From an uncultured Clostridia bacterium (GTDB lineage: Bacteria > Bacillota > Clostridia > Christensenellales > Borkfalkiaceae): a DNA stretch of 64,000 nucleotides. Every line of letters begins with the position of its first letter. The first letter of the stretch is position 1. A program made the position numbers and the translations under genes. Shown here piece after piece: positions 44,264 to 52,736 of this stretch. Location: contig CALVPX010000002.1 in the NCBI GenBank assembly GCA_944354265.1, positions 1 to 64,000 on the forward strand, in the 5' to 3' direction. The notes under the pieces were generated by a model. The model saw only the letters and a list, made by a program, of their open reading frames with translations. It searched no databases and was not told the DNA's origin.

Positions 44264-44265
44264 TT

Positions 44266-47200
44266 ATGATTTACAGAATTTTCGTAGAAAAAAAGGACAA
44301 TCTTCAGGCCAAAAAGGTCAAAGAGGATATAAAAAATCTGCTCAAGATAGACGTTGATGACGTCCGCAAGCTCATCCGTTACGACGTCGAGGGCATGACT
44401 GAGGAGGAGTTCAAAGCGGCTATCCCCGCCGTATTCTCCGAACCCCCCGTCGACGATATCTATTTAGAGGACGTCTCCTTCGGCGATGGCTACAAGGTGT
44501 TCGCCGTGGCATACCTCACAGGTCAGTACGATCAGCGTGCCGACAGTGCCGCACAGTGCGTTCAGCTCCTCACCCAAAAGGAGAGGCCGCTCATCAAGTG
44601 CGCCAATGTCTATGCCGTAAAGGGCGTCTCGGATGACGACCTTGTCCGCATCAAAAAGCACCTCATCAACCCCGTCGAAAGCGAGGAGGTCACCCTTGAA
44701 AAGCCTTTATCCCTCGCCCACGTCACCGTCGAGGCCGAGGACGTTAAGAGCGTCAAGGGCTTCATAAAGATGATCGACGAGCAGATTGCCGAATACCACG
44801 CCCAAATGGGCCTTGCCATGTCGGTTGCCGACCTCGTCTTTGTGCGCGACTATTTTAAGAGTGAAAAGCGCGACCCCACCGAAACAGAGATCAAGGTCAT
44901 CGACACCTATTGGTCGGATCACTGCCGCCACACCACGTTTGCCACGCGCATAAACAAGGTGGAGGTCAGCTCCAACAACCCCCGCATAAACGAGGCGTTA
45001 AAGCTCTACCGCGACCTGTTCAACGAACTGTATGTCGGCAGGCAGGACAAGTACCCCTGCCTCATGGACATTGCCACAATTGCGGTCAAAAAGCTCAAAA
45101 AGGAGGGGCTGCTCAATAATCTCGACGAATCGGACGAGATAAACGCCTGCTCCATAAATATAGATGTAACATTGGACGGCAAGCCTGAAAAGTATACCGT
45201 CATGTTCAAGAATGAAACACACAACCACCCCACCGAAATCGAACCCTTCGGCGGTGCGGCAACCTGCCTCGGCGGCGCCATCCGCGACCCGCTCTCGGGC
45301 AGAACTTACGTCATTCAGTCCATGCGCGTCACGGGCGCGGCGGACCCCAACGAACCCATCGAAAACACAATGCACGGCAAGCTTCCCCAGCGCGTAATAA
45401 CCACAACGGCTGCGGCGGGCTTCTCTTCTTACGGCAACCAGATAGGCCTCGCCACAGGTCAGGTAGACGAAGTTTACCACCCCGGCTACAAGGCCAAGAG
45501 GTTAGAGACGGGCTTCGTCGTCGGCGGCGCCAAGTCGGACATGATCTACCGCGCCAAGCCTGTCGAGGGCGACGTCGTCATCCTCTTGGGCGGCGAAACG
45601 GGTCGCGACGGCTGCGGCGGCGCAACAGGTTCCTCCAAGGCCCACGACGAGCAGTCCGTTCAGACCTGCGGCGCAGAGGTGCAAAAGGGCAACGCCCTCA
45701 CCGAGCGCAAGCTTCAAAGGCTGTTCTTGAATAAACAGGCCACCCGCCTCATCAAGAAGTGTAACGACTTCGGCGCGGGCGGCGTGTCCGTCGCCATCGG
45801 CGAACTTGCCGACGGCCTCATAATTGAACTCGATAAAGTTCCCAAAAAGTACGAAGGGCTCTCGGGCACAGAACTTGCCATCTCCGAATCGCAGGAGCGC
45901 ATGGCTGTCGTCGTCGACAAAAAGGACGTCGAAAAGTTCGTTGCCCTCGCCGCCGAAGAAAACCTTTCGGCGACCCCCGTTGCAACTGTCACGGGCAACA
46001 GGCGCATGAAGATGTACCACCGCGGCAAGGCCATTGTGGACATCTCGCGCGACTTCCTCGATACCAACGGCGTAAAGCAGGTCACCGACGCCCTCATAGA
46101 GGACAACAAGACCAACTTCTTCGACGTTACCGACGACATAAAAAAGACCGACTTTGCAACCGCCATGCAGTCGACTCTCTCACAGCTCAACGTCTGCTCC
46201 AAAAAGGGACTTGCAGAGATGTTCGACTCCACAATCGGCGCCCGCTCTGTCTACATGCCCTTCGGCGGCAAATATCAGCTCACACCCGTAACCGCAATGG
46301 CGGCAAAGGTGGTGGGGGGAGAAACTGACGACTGCACCGTCTCTGCCTATGGCTTCTGCCCCGAACTCATGTCCTCCTCGCCCTTCACAGGCGCAATCTA
46401 TTCAATTGTCGCCTCGGTGGCAAAGGTAGTGGCTGCGGGTGCTGACTATAGGAATATCCGCCTCACCCTGCAGGAATTCTTTATGCGCTTAAGGGACGAA
46501 AAAGAGCGTTGGGGTGTTCCACTTTCGGCTCTCCTCGGCGCGCTGTATGCACAGATGCACTTGGGGCTCGGCGCAATCGGCGGCAAGGACTCCATGTCCG
46601 GCACGTTCGAACATATCGACGTTCCGCCCACGCTCATCTCATTTGCCCTCGCTCCCGCCAAGGCCTCACAGCTCATAACCAACGTAGTGGAGGACGACTG
46701 CGTAAAGCTCTATCTCCTTCCCATGAAGAAGGACGAGTACGCCATCCCCGACTTTGAATATTTAAAGCACTTATACTCCGTCGTCCACAAAAACATCCTC
46801 AGCGGCAACATAACCATGGCAACCGTCGTCGAAAAGGGCGGCGCCGCAGCGGCCGTCGCCAAGAGCTGCTTCGGCAACGGCATGGGCTTTGAGTTTGCCT
46901 GCAAAAAGGAGAGGCTGTTTAAGGAGAGCTACGGCGATATCATCGTCGCCTGCAAAAATCCCTACGAACTCTCGGGTGTGGAGGTAGTTCTGCTCGGCAA
47001 GCCCTCGGGCGACAACCGCTTCTCCCTTGAAGACGGCTTTGTCACAATAGACAGCGCACAGAAGAGCTACGTTTCAACCCTCAACGGCGTGTTCCCCGCC
47101 ACGGCGGCAGCCTCCGGCGAAGTTCCCGCCTGTGACTACAACGGCGGTCAGAAGTATAAAAACATAGCCACCAAAATCGCTAAACCCCGCGTGTTCATTC

Positions 47201-47979
47201 CCGCCTTCCCGGGCACCAACTGCGAGCTCGACACCGCCCGCGCCTTCAGCCTTGCAGGTGCCGAACCTAAAATTTTGGTGATAAGAAACCGTACCCCGCA
47301 GGACATTGAAGAGAGCGTTCAGGCCATAATCAAGGCTATCGACAGCTCCAATATAATCGCCTTCCCCGGCGGCTTCTCGGGCGGCGACGAGCCCGACGGC
47401 TCGGGCAAGTTCATCGCCACCACCTTCCGCAACCCCGCCGTTGCAGAGAGCGTAATGAGCCTTTTAAACAAGCGCGACGGCCTCATCCTCGGCATATGCA
47501 ACGGCTTTCAGGCGCTCATAAAGCTCGGCCTCGTGCCCTACGGCGAAGTACGTCCCCTCACCGAAGGTTCGCCCACGCTCACGTTCAACAACATATCCCG
47601 CCACGTCTCAACCATAGTCAACATAAGGGTGGCCTCCAACTTAAGTCCTTGGCTGTCCGCCTGCAGGGTGGGCGACGTGTATTCCGTCCCCGTCTCCCAT
47701 GGCGAGGGCAAGATAGTCGCTCCCCAAAAGGAGCTCGAAATCATGCGCGCCAACGGTCAGGTCGCCACGCAGTATGTCGACCTCTCGGGCAAGCCCACCA
47801 TGGTCAGCCCTTACAACCCCAACGGCAGCATGTGGGCGGTGGAGGGCATCACCTCGCCCGACGGCAGAATCTTCGGCAAGATGGGCCACGCCGAAAGAAT
47901 TGGCCAAAACCTCTACAAAAACGTCCACGGAAATTACGACATGAAGATCTTCCAAAGCGGCGTAAAATACTTCAAATAA
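44266..47979 (+). CDS. purL: Phosphoribosylformylglycinamidine synthase, single-chain
   Basis: Converts FGAR to FGAM with glutamine. 1237 residues from ATG 44266 (GAGGG upstream). N-terminal PurS-like and linker domains, then synthetase halves with DTYWSDHCRHTTF, KNETHNHPTEIEPFGGAATC and GGKDSMSGT, and a C-terminal class I glutaminase with PAFPGTNCELDTARAF, LGICNGFQALIKLG (nucleophile Cys) and PVSHGEGK. The all-in-one form is common in Clostridia, so separate purS, purQ genes are not expected. Confidence 0.96.
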   Translation: MIYRIFVEKKDNLQAKKVKEDIKNLLKIDVDDVRKLIRYDVEGMTEEEFKAAIPAVFSEPPVDDIYLEDVSFGDGYKVFAVAYLTGQYDQRADSAAQCVQLLTQKERPLIKCANVYAVKGVSDDDLVRIKKHLINPVESEEVTLEKPLSLAHVTVEAEDVKSVKGFIKMIDEQIAEYHAQMGLAMSVADLVFVRDYFKSEKRDPTETEIKVIDTYWSDHCRHTTFATRINKVEVSSNNPRINEALKLYRDLFNELYVGRQDKYPCLMDIATIAVKKLKKEGLLNNLDESDEINACSINIDVTLDGKPEKYTVMFKNETHNHPTEIEPFGGAATCLGGAIRDPLSGRTYVIQSMRVTGAADPNEPIENTMHGKLPQRVITTTAAAGFSSYGNQIGLATGQVDEVYHPGYKAKRLETGFVVGGAKSDMIYRAKPVEGDVVILLGGETGRDGCGGATGSSKAHDEQSVQTCGAEVQKGNALTERKLQRLFLNKQATRLIKKCNDFGAGGVSVAIGELADGLIIELDKVPKKYEGLSGTELAISESQERMAVVVDKKDVEKFVALAAEENLSATPVATVTGNRRMKMYHRGKAIVDISRDFLDTNGVKQVTDALIEDNKTNFFDVTDDIKKTDFATAMQSTLSQLNVCSKKGLAEMFDSTIGARSVYMPFGGKYQLTPVTAMAAKVVGGETDDCTVSAYGFCPELMSSSPFTGAIYSIVASVAKVVAAGADYRNIRLTLQEFFMRLRDEKERWGVPLSALLGALYAQMHLGLGAIGGKDSMSGTFEHIDVPPTLISFALAPAKASQLITNVVEDDCVKLYLLPMKKDEYAIPDFEYLKHLYSVVHKNILSGNITMATVVEKGGAAAAVAKSCFGNGMGFEFACKKERLFKESYGDIIVACKNPYELSGVEVVLLGKPSGDNRFSLEDGFVTIDSAQKSYVSTLNGVFPATAAASGEVPACDYNGGQKYKNIATKIAKPRVFIPAFPGTNCELDTARAFSLAGAEPKILVIRNRTPQDIEESVQAIIKAIDSSNIIAFPGGFSGGDEPDGSGKFIATTFRNPAVAESVMSLLNKRDGLILGICNGFQALIKLGLVPYGEVRPLTEGSPTLTFNNISRHVSTIVNIRVASNLSPWLSACRVGDVYSVPVSHGEGKIVAPQKELEIMRANGQVATQYVDLSGKPTMVSPYNPNGSMWAVEGITSPDGRIFGKMGHAERIGQNLYKNVHGNYDMKIFQSGVKYFK

Positions 47980-47988
47980 AACAAAATT

Positions 47989-48030
47989 CAACCGCAGGTT
48001 GTGTAAAATACAACCTGCGGTTGCGCTATT
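47989..48030 (+). terminator. Intrinsic terminator of purine cluster
   Basis: A 14-bp stem (47989-48002 with 48010-48023), loop GTAAAAT, followed by CGCTATTTC. Confidence 0.75.
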
Positions 48031-48045
48031 TCAACCTTTGGTCGG

Positions 48046-48074
48046 TTGCTTAAAAGCAGAAACGGCGGTATAAT
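48046..48074 (+). promoter_or_regulatory. Promoter of the XRE regulator
   Basis: TTGCTT 48046-48051, 17-bp spacer, TATAAT 48069-48074. GGAGGTGA follows upstream of the ATG. Confidence 0.65.
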
Positions 48075-48105
48075 TTAATAAAAAATCCGGAGGTGAAATT
48101 TTTAT

Positions 48106-48582
48106 ATGAATACGTTGGGACAAAGAATAGCTTATTACCGCAAGCGGGCGGGGCTCACACAGGAAGAGTTGGCGGAAAAATGTTCCGTCACCCCGCAGGC
48201 CGTCTCCAAGTGGGAAAACGACGTCAGCTCGCCCGATATCTCCCTTCTGCCCACCATCTCGCGGCTTTTGAATGTCTCTTGCGACGAACTGCTCGGCGCC
48301 GTCCGCACGGCGGCGCAGGTCGTTCCCGAAGAACTGAGGGATTTTGATAAATGCCTCATAAAAATCAGGGTGCTCTCGGCAGACAGGGACGAGGTCAACG
48401 TCAACCTGCCGCTGTCCCTTGCAGAGCTCTTCCTCGAAAGTTCCGATCTCGACGTGGCGGGGGACGCACTCAGCAAAATAGACATATCAAAGATAATCGA
48501 ACTTGTAAAACACGGCGCAGTCGGCAAGCTGCTCGAGGTTAAATCTTCAAAGGGTGACTTGGTGGAGATTTGGGTTGAATGA
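48106..48582 (+). CDS. XRE-family regulator with C-terminal SHOCT-like/YvlB-type domain
   Basis: 158 residues. N-terminal helix-turn-helix (about 4-60): LGQRIAYYRKRAGLTQEELA, VTPQAVSKWENDVSSPDI. The C-terminal part, KIRVLSADRDEVNVNLPLSL and SKIIELVKHGAVGKLLEVKSSKGDLVEIWVE (landmarks GKLLEVKS, LVEIWVE), resembles the domain of YvlB-type envelope-stress proteins. It overlaps the next gene by ATGA. Target genes unknown; self-regulation is usual for such pairs. Confidence 0.82.
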   Translation: MNTLGQRIAYYRKRAGLTQEELAEKCSVTPQAVSKWENDVSSPDISLLPTISRLLNVSCDELLGAVRTAAQVVPEELRDFDKCLIKIRVLSADRDEVNVNLPLSLAELFLESSDLDVAGDALSKIDISKIIELVKHGAVGKLLEVKSSKGDLVEIWVE

Positions 48583-48812
48583 AAATTTGTATGCGGCGCG
48601 GCGGCAAGGCGTTAAAATTCAGGCTTCCCGCAGTCATTGTCGTCAAGGTGTTGTTCAGACTTTTAAAGAATAAAAGCAGTTGCACTGCTGCACATAAAAA
48701 AATTATCCGCAAATTCATCAAAGGCCTAAAGGCCGCAAAAAAGCAGTGGGGAGGTCTTGAAGTCGTCTCGGTCACTTCAAAGGACGGCGGCATGGTTTCA
48801 ATAACTCTTTAA
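48579..48812 (+). CDS. Small basic protein resembling the XRE partner's C-terminal domain
   Basis: 77 residues, not recognised as a named family. The end, GGLEVVSVTSKDGGMVSITL, follows the same pattern as the end of the upstream regulator (LLEVKSSKGDLVEIWVE), so the two may share a domain. It is rich in Lys and Arg. The ATGA overlap with the regulator gene supports translation. Confidence 0.6.
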   Translation: MKICMRRGGKALKFRLPAVIVVKVLFRLLKNKSSCTAAHKKIIRKFIKGLKAAKKQWGGLEVVSVTSKDGGMVSITL

Positions 48813-48886
48813 GTTTCTGTGCAAACTGCTTACATTTCCCGCAATGTCAATTTATGTTCCGTTTCAATAGTACTCTGTCACGCATA

Positions 48887-48933
48887 ATACAGTATTTTTG
48901 TAAAATCCCCTTTACAAACACAATATTTTGTGG
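48887..48933 (+). promoter_or_regulatory. Tandem NrdR boxes in the nrdR promoter
   Basis: Box 2, ACACAATATTTTGTGG (48918-48933), fits the NrdR consensus (ACAcwATATwTTGTgt type) and fills the spacer between -35 and -10. Box 1, ATACAGTATTTTTGTA (48887-48902), is weaker. Their centres are 31 bp apart, about three helical turns, as in known NrdR targets. This points to autoregulation. Confidence 0.65.
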
Positions 48934-48939
48934 TATAAT
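48911..48939 (+). promoter_or_regulatory. Promoter of nrdR
   Basis: TTTACA 48911-48916, 17-bp spacer, extended -10 TGGTATAAT with TATAAT 48934-48939. Confidence 0.85.
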
Positions 48940-48969
48940 CTTTAAAAAGGGCAAAAGGGCAACAAAAAA

Positions 48970-49428
48970 ATGAAATGTTTGTACTGCGGATGTGAAGACA
49001 GCAAGGTTATAGACAGCCGCTCTGCCGACGAAGGCAGAACAATTCGCCGTAGAAGGGAGTGCGTGCGCTGCGGCAAGCGCTTCACCACCTACGAAACTAT
49101 CGAAGATACCCCCGTTTTGGTAGTAAAGGCAAACGGCACTCGTCAGGCGTTCGACGCGGGCAAAATCAAGAACGGCATAGTCAAGGCGTGCGAAAAGCGC
49201 CCCGTCTCCATGAGCGCCATCGACGAGCTCGTCGACGGCATAACCAAGCGCGTCTACAACTCAATGGAGCAGGAAATCTCCTCCAAGGCCATCGGCGAAA
49301 TGGTCATGGACGCGTTGAAGGATTTAGACGAAGTCGCCTATGTCCGCTATGCAAGCGTCTATCGCTCCTTCAAGGACATTTCGTCGTTTATGGCGGAGTT
49401 GCAGAAGATGATGGACAGCAAGAAATAA
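48970..49428 (+). CDS. nrdR: Transcriptional repressor NrdR
   Basis: Represses ribonucleotide reductase genes in response to ATP/dATP. 152 residues: zinc ribbon MKCLYCGCEDSKVIDSR with the second Cys pair in RECVRCGKRFTTYE, then an ATP-cone (about 48-140). No nrd reductase genes are in the window. Confidence 0.97.
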   Translation: MKCLYCGCEDSKVIDSRSADEGRTIRRRRECVRCGKRFTTYETIEDTPVLVVKANGTRQAFDAGKIKNGIVKACEKRPVSMSAIDELVDGITKRVYNSMEQEISSKAIGEMVMDALKDLDEVAYVRYASVYRSFKDISSFMAELQKMMDSKK

Positions 49429-49481
49429 TTTTTGCTCGCATCTTTTAAATTATTTATTAAATAGCAAAAATCTTATTTACA

Positions 49482-49509
49482 AAGGCAGTTTTAAACTGCC
49501 TTCAATTTT
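49482..49509 (+). terminator. Intrinsic terminator after nrdR
   Basis: A 10-bp stem (49482-49491 with 49493-49502) then CAATTTTT. It ends only about 9 bases before the ispG ATG. Confidence 0.75.
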
Positions 49510-49517
49510 TGGCGTCT

Positions 49518-50570
49518 ATGGGCAAAAATACAAAAAAAATTTCAGTCGGCGGCGTCCTTATCGGCGGCGGCGAAAGCGTAAAAATTCAATCCATGTGCAC
49601 CACCAAGACGGCTGACGTGGAGCGCACCGTTGCGCAGATTGCCTCGCTCGAAGAGGCGGGGTGCGACATAATCCGCGTGTCCGTCCTCGACGAGGAGGAC
49701 GCAAGGGCCATAAGAGGCATAAGGGATAAAATCCACATTCCCCTCGTCGCCGACATACATTTTTCTTACAAACTCGCCATTTCTGCAATCGAAAACGGTT
49801 GCGACAAGGTGCGCATAAATCCCGGCAACATCGGCGGGGAGGCGCAGATAAAGGCCGTGGCCGACTGCATAAAGGCTCACGGCATACCCGTGCGCGTGGG
49901 CGCCAACACGGGCAGCATAGAGAGGGAGTACCTCGAAAAATACGGCAAAAACGAATACTCCCTCGTCGAAAGCGCCCTGCACAACGTGCGCATTTTGGAG
50001 AGGGAGGGCGTAAGCGACATTGTCATCTCCGTCAAGGCCTCGTCCGTCCCCCTCACGGTCGCCGCCTACACGCTGCTCTCTGAGCGCTGCTCATACCCCC
50101 TCCATATCGGCGTGACCGAGGCGGGAACTGAGGAGATGGCGGTCGTCAAGTCGTCCGCCGCACTCGGCGCCCTGCTCCTCAAGGGCATAGGCGACACCAT
50201 GCGCGTCTCCATAACCGACGACCCCGTAAAGGAAGTTTTGGCCGCCCGCAGGATCCTTCGCGCCGTCGGGCTCGATAAAAACTTTGTCGACGTAATCTCC
50301 TGCCCCACCTGCGGCAGGTGTATGTGGAACTCCATGGAGCTTGCAAAGAAGATAACAAAAAAGGTAGAAAATGTCCGCAAGCCCTTAAAGGTCGCTGTCA
50401 TGGGCTGCGTCGTCAACGGCCCGGGCGAGGCGAAGGACTGCGACATAGGCATTGCCGGCGCCGCCGACTACTGCGTAATCTTTAAGGGCGGTCAGATATT
50501 CAAAAAGATAACCGCTTCAAATGCCGAAGAAATTTTTACCGCGGAGATAGAAAAACTGATAAATGACTGA
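49518..50570 (+). CDS. ispG: 4-hydroxy-3-methylbut-2-enyl diphosphate synthase
   Basis: Fe-S enzyme of the MEP isoprenoid pathway. 350 residues from ATG 49518 (a TTG at 49509 is less likely): ISVGGVLIGGGESVKIQSMC, RINPGNIGG, VISCPTCGRCMW with Fe-S cysteines, and AVMGCVVNGPGEAKDCDIG. No clear Shine-Dalgarno is seen, and a terminator stem ends just upstream. It opens the ispG-polC'-rimP-nusA gene run. Confidence 0.95.
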   Translation: MGKNTKKISVGGVLIGGGESVKIQSMCTTKTADVERTVAQIASLEEAGCDIIRVSVLDEEDARAIRGIRDKIHIPLVADIHFSYKLAISAIENGCDKVRINPGNIGGEAQIKAVADCIKAHGIPVRVGANTGSIEREYLEKYGKNEYSLVESALHNVRILEREGVSDIVISVKASSVPLTVAAYTLLSERCSYPLHIGVTEAGTEEMAVVKSSAALGALLLKGIGDTMRVSITDDPVKEVLAARRILRAVGLDKNFVDVISCPTCGRCMWNSMELAKKITKKVENVRKPLKVAVMGCVVNGPGEAKDCDIGIAGAADYCVIFKGGQIFKKITASNAEEIFTAEIEKLIND

Positions 50571-52098
50571 ATTTTTAAAACGCATACACACAATTCCGCC
50601 CTTCTGCACGGCGATAATTTCGGGAATAAGTCTGTTCCGCGACACTCATTCCGTCAAAATAAACCTCGTCACCGAAAACCCCTTCACAAAGGACGACGAG
50701 AACATGGCTCGTGACATTGCCCGCCAATTTGTGCCCGAGGAGTTCGATTGCAGCCTTGCAATCTCCAAACTCACTCCCGACACAAAGATGGTCGCCCGCA
50801 CCATAAAACAGGCGGTCGACAGGTGCAACAAGGCGCTCGCCTGCCTGCTCACTGACGACGATATCACCGTCGAAAAGACGGAGGACGGCTTCTACTTCAC
50901 CATCTCGGTAATAGCCGACACCGCCGTTTCGGAGGACGTTGCCGACAAGGTCATTGCAATCCTGAACAAGACCTACTGCGGCAATTTTTCGGGCAAGTGC
51001 GTAAAGAGCGACAAGAAGATAGACTCCATCGAAATCGAGGAGGAGAAGGAGAATATCGAGTACGATATCCCCGTCCGCACCTTCCACATCGAGGACTTTG
51101 AATTTATCGAGGGCGACACCGTCCAAAATACGGCAATCTACCTCGCCGATGTCAACTTCGAAAGCGAAAACGTCGTCGTCTGCGGCACTATCGAGGATAT
51201 AGAGGAGCGCACCTATAACCGCAAGTCGGACGGGCAGGAGAGGGTGTACTTCTCCATAACCATAAACGACACCACCGCACAGATGCGCATGACCTACTTC
51301 ACCCGCAAGAGCTCTATCGAAAAGATACGCAAGCTCAAGGCGGGCGACAGCATAGTCTGCACGGGCAAGACCGAAATTTTCCGCGGCGCCGTCCGTTATA
51401 CGGCGCGGCATATCGACCGCGGCCATATCCCCGACGGCTTCGTCCCCATAAAGCGCGCCTCAAAGCCCGCGCCCAAGTACTACATGGCGGTCGAACCCCA
51501 GCCCTATACCGACTTCACTCAGGCCGACTTCTTCACCAAGAGCGATCTTCCCGCCTGCCTCAAAAACAACACCTTCGTCGTGTTTGACCTCGAAACCACA
51601 GGCCTCAATTCCTCGCCGTCGGGCGGCAACATGGACAGGATAATCGAAATCGGCGCCTACAAGATAATCGGCGGCGAAATAAAGGAGAGCTTCTCCACCT
51701 TCGTCAATCCCGGCAAGCGCCTGTCCGAGGAGATAGTAAAGCTTACGGGCATCACGCAGGACATGGTCGACGGCGCCCCCACATACGAGCAGGTCATGCC
51801 CGACTTCTTCAAATTCTGTCAGGGCTGCTACCTCGTCGGCCACAACATCGCCGGCTTCGACTTCAAGTTTGTTGACTATTACTGCGCACAACTCGGCTAC
51901 CACCTCGAGCGCAAGGTGTTCGATACAATTCCCCTCTCACAGGAGCTGCTGTTCCTTTCCAACTACAAACTCAACACCGTGGCGGACCACTTCGGCATAA
52001 CATTCAACCACCACCGAGCGGTCGACGACGCCTTAGTCACGGCAAAAATATTTATTGAGCTCATAAAAATAAAAAAATCTCTGCCAAAGCCCATGTAA
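50563..52098 (+). CDS. PolC-derived DEDDh exonuclease without polymerase domain
   Basis: 511 residues at the position normally held by polC (between ispG and rimP). Residues about 1-160 resemble the PolC N-terminal domain. About 185-300 form an OB-fold region (NVVVCGTIEDIEERTYNRKS, MTYFTRKSSIEKIRKL). About 335-505 form the proofreading-type exonuclease with D342/E344 in FDLETTGLN, D433 in HNIAGFDFKF, and HHRAVDD at 483-489, so catalytic residues are intact. Full PolC is about 1430 residues; the PHP and polymerase parts are wholly absent and the stop is followed by a promoter and rimP. Overlaps ispG by 8 bases. Activity is likely 3'-5' nuclease; role unknown. Confidence 0.85.
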   Translation: MTEFLKRIHTIPPFCTAIISGISLFRDTHSVKINLVTENPFTKDDENMARDIARQFVPEEFDCSLAISKLTPDTKMVARTIKQAVDRCNKALACLLTDDDITVEKTEDGFYFTISVIADTAVSEDVADKVIAILNKTYCGNFSGKCVKSDKKIDSIEIEEEKENIEYDIPVRTFHIEDFEFIEGDTVQNTAIYLADVNFESENVVVCGTIEDIEERTYNRKSDGQERVYFSITINDTTAQMRMTYFTRKSSIEKIRKLKAGDSIVCTGKTEIFRGAVRYTARHIDRGHIPDGFVPIKRASKPAPKYYMAVEPQPYTDFTQADFFTKSDLPACLKNNTFVVFDLETTGLNSSPSGGNMDRIIEIGAYKIIGGEIKESFSTFVNPGKRLSEEIVKLTGITQDMVDGAPTYEQVMPDFFKFCQGCYLVGHNIAGFDFKFVDYYCAQLGYHLERKVFDTIPLSQELLFLSNYKLNTVADHFGITFNHHRAVDDALVTAKIFIELIKIKKSLPKPM

Positions 52099-52101
52099 CG
52101 C

Positions 52102-52130
52102 TTGCAAATTTCAAAGCGCCGTGCTATAAT
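52102..52130 (+). promoter_or_regulatory. Promoter of rimP-nusA-infB operon
   Basis: TTGCAA 52102-52107, 17-bp spacer, extended -10 TGCTATAAT with TATAAT 52125-52130. Confidence 0.75.
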
Positions 52131-52160
52131 CTAACTATACTTAATACTTATTACTAAGCT

Positions 52161-52188
52161 ATTGAGTGCCTTGCATAAGGCACTCAAT
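52161..52188 (+). promoter_or_regulatory. Leader hairpin upstream of rimP
   Basis: ATTGAGTGCCTT (52161-52172) pairs perfectly with AAGGCACTCAAT (52177-52188), loop GCAT. No T run follows, so it is not a plain terminator; the rimP ribosome site begins about 8 bases later. Confidence 0.5.
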
Positions 52189-52212
52189 ATTGCTGTAAGG
52201 GGGGTAGGCCAT

Positions 52213-52671
52213 ATGAACATAAAACCTCTTTCCGAACTCAAGACATTTTTAGAAGGCTACGCCTCGCCCATGGGCATAGAGATTGTCGATATCGAATTTT
52301 CCGACAAGGACAAATCTCTCACTATCTTCATAGAGACGGAAAATGGGGTAGACCTCGATACCTGCGAGGCCTTCCACAACGCCATCATGGACCCCATCGA
52401 CGAGTTTGACCCCACCTACGACGCGCCCTACACGCTCAACGTGTCAAGTCCCGGGCTCGACCGTCCCTTCAAAACGCCGCGCGACTTTGAGCGCAACTTA
52501 GGCAAGGAGGTAGAGCTCAAGCTCTACGCCCCCCTGAAGGGCAAAAAGTTTTTGGAAGGCTTTCTCTGCGCCTTCGACGACAACACCGTGACCATAAAGT
52601 CGGGAACGGAGGAGCTCAAAATTCCCCGCAACCGCATAGCAAAAATCAATAAGGCCATCAAATTCGATTAA
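52213..52671 (+). CDS. rimP: Ribosome maturation factor RimP
   Basis: Needed for 30S assembly. 152 residues from ATG 52213 (GGGGGGT upstream; earlier ATG at 52162 lies inside the leader hairpin). Family blocks: GIEIVDIEFSDKDKSLTIFI, LNVSSPGLDRPFKTPRDFER and IKSGTEELKIPRNRIAKINK. Start of the rimP-nusA-ylxR-ylxQ-infB unit. Confidence 0.94.
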   Translation: MNIKPLSELKTFLEGYASPMGIEIVDIEFSDKDKSLTIFIETENGVDLDTCEAFHNAIMDPIDEFDPTYDAPYTLNVSSPGLDRPFKTPRDFERNLGKEVELKLYAPLKGKKFLEGFLCAFDDNTVTIKSGTEELKIPRNRIAKINKAIKFD

Positions 52672-52736
52672 CTTACTTTGGCGGGCAACTTAAACCCGCA
52701 TAAAATATACAAACAGTTTTCAGGAGATCAAACAAA

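Noticed and set aside
44209..44265. Earlier start for purL inside purD
   Set aside because: MIYRIFVEKKD at 44266 with GAGGG upstream is the family start; the extension is out-of-frame purD sequence.
50575..51426. Minus-strand open frame across the PolC-like gene
   Set aside because: The opposite strand has OB and nuclease motifs; this frame has none.
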